From Mycobacterium sp. ACS1612 (GTDB lineage Bacteria; Actinomycetota; Actinomycetes; Mycobacteriales; Mycobacteriaceae): DNA of 64,000 nt. This document shows positions 60,747 to 64,000 of this stretch, one piece after another. Under the pieces are notes generated by a model. The model ran no database searches. It was given only the letters and a program-made list of their open reading frames with translations, and was not told where the DNA came from. The stretch's first letter is position 1. Each line of letters begins with the position of its first letter. Where the stretch lies: the NCBI RefSeq assembly GCF_001667505.1, contig NZ_LZHZ01000037.1, positions 184,217 through 248,216 on the forward strand, given 5' to 3'. A program made the position numbers and the translations under genes.

Positions 60747-61757
60747 ATGGCGAAACTGGAAACCCGGGTGGCACGAATCGCTGACGCGTTGTTGGCCAAC
60801 CACCGATACGTCCGCCCAATCGATGTGCTCATCGGTCTGGGCTGGCTCGCTGAGCCGAGCGTCGATCGTTGGATGAAGGGTCGCGCACCTGCGCTCGATT
60901 GCTGCCTCGGCGTCGACACCACCAAAGTCCCGACAGCCCTTGCCGCATTGCAACATTGGGGCCAAGGCCGCGGGCTCGCGGCGTGCGAAGGCGACTATCA
61001 AGCCTTGCATTTCATGTCCGACGGCGACCCGGACGTCGAACGCGCCTACCGCACCCATTGGGTTTTAGCCGACGCTCCCGAACCGGTAGCGGAGGTTCCA
61101 CCACGCCGCCCCCACAAGATCACCGTGATGTTGGCGGACACGGCGGCGACGTGCACGTCGTGCGGCGGCATCGGAGACCTGCTGCGCGCGGGCGAGGCGG
61201 GCGCGCTGTGCCTGGATTGCGCGGGGCTCGGACATCTCGAGTTCTTGCCGTCCGGTGATGCGGCGCTCACCCGCCGCGCCAACAAGGCCAGCGGGATGTC
61301 GGCTGTCGTGATGCGCTGGAATGGTCGACGTCATCGCTTCGAGCGCCAAGGGATTTTGGTAGAGCCGGCGGCGATCGAGCGAGCGGCGCAGCAATGTCTC
61401 AACGACGCCGACGCGCGCGCCCGCCGCAGAGCGGCTCAGGACGTGCTGTTCCAGGAGAAGTTCGCCGCCGCCATCCGTGAGCAGTTCCCGGGTTGTCCCG
61501 CCGAGCGGGCCGAGGCGATCGCGTTGCATACGGCGGCACGCGGCAGCGGACGGGTGGGACGAAGTGCGGCCGGCCGGGCGTTGGATAGTGAGGCGGTGCG
61601 TCTTGCCGTCGTTGCGTCAGTGCGCCATGTCGATACCGATTACGACGAGCTGCTGATGTCAGGCGTCGACCGTGAATCGGCGCGCGCACAGGTGCATGCG
61701 CGCGTCGAGGACATCGTCAGTGCCTGGCACGACGGTGTGGCGATGCTCGACGACTAG
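60747..61757 (+). CDS. DUF2293-domain protein with a four-Cys motif
   Basis: 336 aa. The N-terminal ~120 residues are unrecognised. A CxxC-x15-CxxC zinc-ribbon-like motif lies at Cys136, 139, 155 and 158. The C-terminal DUF2293 region includes FAAAIREQFPGCPAERAEAI and VRHVDTDYDELLMSGVDRES. DUF2293 occurs in bacteria and fungi without known function; the Cys motif suggests nucleic-acid or protein binding. ATG 60747 is chosen because upstream sequence looks non-coding. It stands alone between two plus-strand genes. Confidence 0.75.
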   Translation: MAKLETRVARIADALLANHRYVRPIDVLIGLGWLAEPSVDRWMKGRAPALDCCLGVDTTKVPTALAALQHWGQGRGLAACEGDYQALHFMSDGDPDVERAYRTHWVLADAPEPVAEVPPRRPHKITVMLADTAATCTSCGGIGDLLRAGEAGALCLDCAGLGHLEFLPSGDAALTRRANKASGMSAVVMRWNGRRHRFERQGILVEPAAIERAAQQCLNDADARARRRAAQDVLFQEKFAAAIREQFPGCPAERAEAIALHTAARGSGRVGRSAAGRALDSEAVRLAVVASVRHVDTDYDELLMSGVDRESARAQVHARVEDIVSAWHDGVAMLDD

Positions 61758-61874
61758 CGCGATCACCGACTCTGGGATTAGAAAACTATACCCAGGAGTT
61801 AGGACTTTCAGGCAGCGCTGCTGGCTTCGGTGGCGCGTCTGAGTGACGACCATCGACCGCTGGAGGGCACGAGG

Positions 61875-63791
61875 ATGTGCGGAATTTTCGCTGCGATGAC
61901 ACGTGACGGCGTTGCCAGCGACCGCTGCGATGCGGCGCTGAAGCTTCTTGAGCATCGCGGGCCGGACGGCACCGGCCTGTGGACGTCGCGGGATGGGCGG
62001 TGGACGCTCGGGCACACGCGGTTGTCGATCATCGGATTGAACAACGGTAGTCAACCCATGACCAGCCCGGACGGCGCGGTACATGTGGTGGTCAACGGCG
62101 AGTTCTACGGCTACCGCGCTCTGCGCGAGCGGCTGCACGACGCGGGCTATCAGTTCTCCACCGACAGCGACAGCGAGATCGCCTTGCACCTGTATCGGCA
62201 GCGCGGCATGCAGGCTGCGACACAGCTGCGGGGCGAGTTCGCGGTGGTCATCGCCGACGAACGGCAGCGGGCGATGTATGCCATCCGCGACCGCTTCGGC
62301 GTCAAGCCGCTGTACTACGCGGTGGTCAACGGCGAGGTGTTCTTCGCGTCGGAAATCAAGGCGCTGTTGGCGCTCGGTGTGCCGGCCGCCTGGGACCTCG
62401 AGGGCGCCACCGGCGGGATGGGCCGATCGCACGAGAAGACCGAGTTCGCCGGGATCAGCACGGTACCGCCGGGCTGCTACGCGATCGCCAGGGACGGTGC
62501 TGTGCGCATCTATCCGTATTGGGATTGGGAGATCCCGACCGCTGAACAGATGAAGGCGGACACCCGAAGCGAGGCGGAGGTCGTCGAGGAATTCCGCGAG
62601 GCGTTGGCCGACGCAGTACGCGAACGACTGGTGGCCGACGTCGAGGTGGCGTCGTATCTGAGCGGTGGCATCGACTCGTGCGCTGTGCTCGGGCTCGCGC
62701 AGCAGGAGATGGCGCGGCCGATCCGCGCGTTCACTCTCACCTTCGACAATGCGCTCTATGACGAGGCGCGGATCGCGGAGGCTCAGGCCAGGCATGTCGG
62801 TGCGACGTATCAGCCGATTCCGATCACCGGCCGCGAGATCGCCGAGTCCTTCGCGGATGCGGTCTGGCATTCCGAGACGCAGATGTTCAACGGTCATGGC
62901 GTCGCCAAGTATCTGCTCAGCCGTGCGGTGAGCCGCGCCGGCATCAAGGTGGTGTTCACCGGTGAAGGCGCCGACGAAATGCTGGGCGGCTACCCGTATT
63001 TCCGGATCGACGCGCTGAACAACGATCCGACCTTGAGTCCTGATCAGAAGACCACGCTGCTTGACGAGATGTTCGGTGCAAATGCGGCGACGCGAGCGGT
63101 GCTGATGCCGCAGCAGCTCAACAGTCCGGAATTGCAGGCGGTGGAGCGGCGGCTCGGCTGGTCGCCGGCGACGCTGAATATGGCTGCGGGGCAGGCCAAT
63201 AGCGTGGTGCCGTTGCTCCGCGAGGACTTACCGGCGTCGGTCAGGGAATTCCAGCCGCTGGTGGCCGCGCTGGATCGGCTGCCGCTGGCACAACGGGTCG
63301 CGGGGCGCGACCGGCTCAATCAGATGCTCTATGTCAATGCCAGGACCGTGCTGCCGAATTTCATCCTGAACTACCTGGCCGATCGGATGGAGATGGCGCA
63401 TTCGATCGAAGGGCGGGTGCCGTTCCTGGACCATCGGGTCGCCGAAGCCGCGGCGCGGGTGCCGGTGAGCATGAAGGTCAAAGGCATTCGGGAGAAGCAT
63501 GTTCTGCGTGAGGCGACCAAGGATGTGTTGATCCCCGAGGTGTACGACCGGCAGAAGCATCCGTTCACCACTCCCCCGACGCGGAACCCGAACGACCCGA
63601 TGCTGGAGTTCTATCGCGACACCTTCGCGTCGCAGGCGGCGAAAGACCAGCCGATCTACGACATGGCGAAGGTTTCGACGGCGCTCGATGGGCTGCTCGA
63701 CGTGCCGGCCGACCAGCGCATCGCGGTCGAAGGAAATCTGCAGCGCGTCGCGAGCGTAGTCGTGATGCAGGAGTTGTTCTCCATGGCGTGA
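61875..63791 (+). CDS. asnB: Asparagine synthetase (glutamine-hydrolysing)
   Basis: 638 aa. The N-terminal class II glutaminase begins MCGIFAAM, so Cys2 becomes the N-terminal nucleophile after Met removal. LLEHRGPDGTG and HTRLSIIGLNNGSQPM follow, then VNGEFYGYRALRERL. The C-terminal ATP-pyrophosphatase synthetase domain has the P-loop YLSGGIDSCAVLG near residue 262 and FTGEGADEMLGGYPYF. It makes asparagine from aspartate, ATP and glutamine. The start is fixed by the need for Cys2; a longer frame to 61830 is wrong. The length is like other mycobacterial AsnB. It converges on the 13E12 gene. Confidence 0.95.
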   Translation: MCGIFAAMTRDGVASDRCDAALKLLEHRGPDGTGLWTSRDGRWTLGHTRLSIIGLNNGSQPMTSPDGAVHVVVNGEFYGYRALRERLHDAGYQFSTDSDSEIALHLYRQRGMQAATQLRGEFAVVIADERQRAMYAIRDRFGVKPLYYAVVNGEVFFASEIKALLALGVPAAWDLEGATGGMGRSHEKTEFAGISTVPPGCYAIARDGAVRIYPYWDWEIPTAEQMKADTRSEAEVVEEFREALADAVRERLVADVEVASYLSGGIDSCAVLGLAQQEMARPIRAFTLTFDNALYDEARIAEAQARHVGATYQPIPITGREIAESFADAVWHSETQMFNGHGVAKYLLSRAVSRAGIKVVFTGEGADEMLGGYPYFRIDALNNDPTLSPDQKTTLLDEMFGANAATRAVLMPQQLNSPELQAVERRLGWSPATLNMAAGQANSVVPLLREDLPASVREFQPLVAALDRLPLAQRVAGRDRLNQMLYVNARTVLPNFILNYLADRMEMAHSIEGRVPFLDHRVAEAAARVPVSMKVKGIREKHVLREATKDVLIPEVYDRQKHPFTTPPTRNPNDPMLEFYRDTFASQAAKDQPIYDMAKVSTALDGLLDVPADQRIAVEGNLQRVASVVVMQELFSMA

Positions 63792-63820
63792 GCCAGCCAC
63801 ACATTTCAAAGTGCCCACGT

Positions 63821-63841
63821 ACTGAGCGACTTCGGCTCAGT
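63821..63841. terminator. Hairpin between convergent asnB and 13E12 genes
   Basis: Perfect 7-base arms ACTGAGC and GCTCAGT flank a 7-base loop, between the two convergent genes and overlapping the stop codon of the minus-strand gene. It is a plausible bidirectional terminator without a U-tract. Confidence 0.45.
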
Positions 63842-64000
63842 TGTCGCTGGGTGGTGGTTTGGGTTCGTAGGGGTTGTACCACCACCAGTCGGCGCGTTCG
63901 CCGAGTGGCCCGGTCCAGGGTGGCACGTCGGGCGGTGGGCCGTTGGGTGGGCGGGCCAGTGATGCCGAGGTCAGTGGGTTGCCGTCGCTGTCCGATACGT
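63837..64000 (-). CDS. 13E12-repeat (DUF222/HNH) family protein, C-terminal fragment
   Basis: The last 53 codons of a minus-strand gene run off the right edge. The sequence DSDGNPLTSASLARPPNG, then PGPLGERADWWWYNPYEP-like Pro/Trp-rich ending (ADWWWYNPYEPKPPPSDN), resembles the tail of mycobacterial 13E12 proteins carrying DUF222 and HNH nuclease domains. Only the tail is visible, so the nuclease domain cannot be checked. The 13E12 family is multi-copy in mycobacteria. Confidence 0.55.
   Translation of the reverse strand, partial: VSDSDGNPLTSASLARPPNGPPPDVPPWTGPLGERADWWWYNPYEPKPPPSDN

Noticed and set aside
61758..61874. Riboswitch or attenuator before asnB
   Set aside because: Only a short imperfect stem with an A/T-rich loop is visible; no known aptamer consensus.
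1..64000. CRISPR arrays, tRNA or rRNA genes, insertion sequences
   Set aside because: No regularly spaced repeats, no tRNA-like arms with a CCA end, and no transposase motifs were found by reading.

Overview
The window reads as a chromosomal segment of a high-GC actinobacterium, most likely a mycobacterium of the fast-growing environmental type. The main evidence is an MmpS/MmpL pair, an MPT63-like secreted protein, a YkuD L,D-transpeptidase with Ig-like domains, F420-type luciferase-like oxidoreductases, several FadD/DUF3060/DUF4232 proteins, and the C-terminus of a 13E12 (DUF222/HNH) repeat protein at the right edge. Genes are densely packed, often with ATGA or TGATG overlaps. No stretch longer than about 300 bases lacks a gene; the largest gaps, about 175-195 bases, lie at 5140-5330 and 31089-31263. 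I saw no rRNA, tRNA, CRISPR array or insertion sequence.

Layout. 1-5.1 kb: a zinc metallopeptidase-like gene coupled to a metallo-beta-lactamase-fold gene, converging on a gene whose product looks like an arthropod-type (hemocyanin-family) phenoloxidase. 5.3-17.3 kb: three very large LuxR-type (LAL) regulators flank a tight four-gene stress operon: cyanamide-hydratase-like HD protein, Dps-like protein, catalase and ECF sigma factor. 17.4-22.6 kb: DUF3060 membrane protein, Zn-dehydrogenase, secreted protein, HD hydrolase, carboxylesterase. 22.8-30.8 kb: recC-recB-recD operon. 31-38 kb: FadD-type ligase with a possible leader peptide, L,D-transpeptidase, cyanase divergent from a MOSC protein, a lipase-like hydrolase, MPT63-like and DUF218 proteins, and a small membrane protein built on an AAA+ Walker B fragment. 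38-41.7 kb: F420-type oxidoreductase plus a SsuBCA/Tau-type ABC importer. 41.7-47.9 kb: lipoprotein, glutamate-synthase-like flavoprotein, MFS transporter, and a PIF1-like helicase with a degenerate exonuclease-like segment and a BRCT tail.

47.8-54.8 kb is a catabolic locus on the minus strand. A probable cyclic-imide hydrolase, an asparaginase-like amidase, an MFS importer, two short-chain dehydrogenases and a small protein are arranged head to tail. They diverge from a LacI regulator across a striking cluster of CAAACGTTTG palindromes. My reading is that it imports and degrades an imide or half-amide under LacI control.

54.2-59.3 kb: TetR-mmpS-mmpL, then an orphan immunity cluster: a tiny hydrophilic protein, a chimera of a colicin-D-immunity-like N-terminus with a barstar C-terminus, and a barstar gene broken by a frameshift. 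59.2-64 kb: a MerR regulator and a divergent LLM oxidoreductase sharing a perfect 22-bp dyad, a DUF2293 protein, asparagine synthetase, and the partial 13E12 gene.

The items most worth following up are the arthropod-type phenoloxidase, the chimeric and frameshifted immunity genes, the imide operon with its triple operator, and the Walker-B-only membrane protein.
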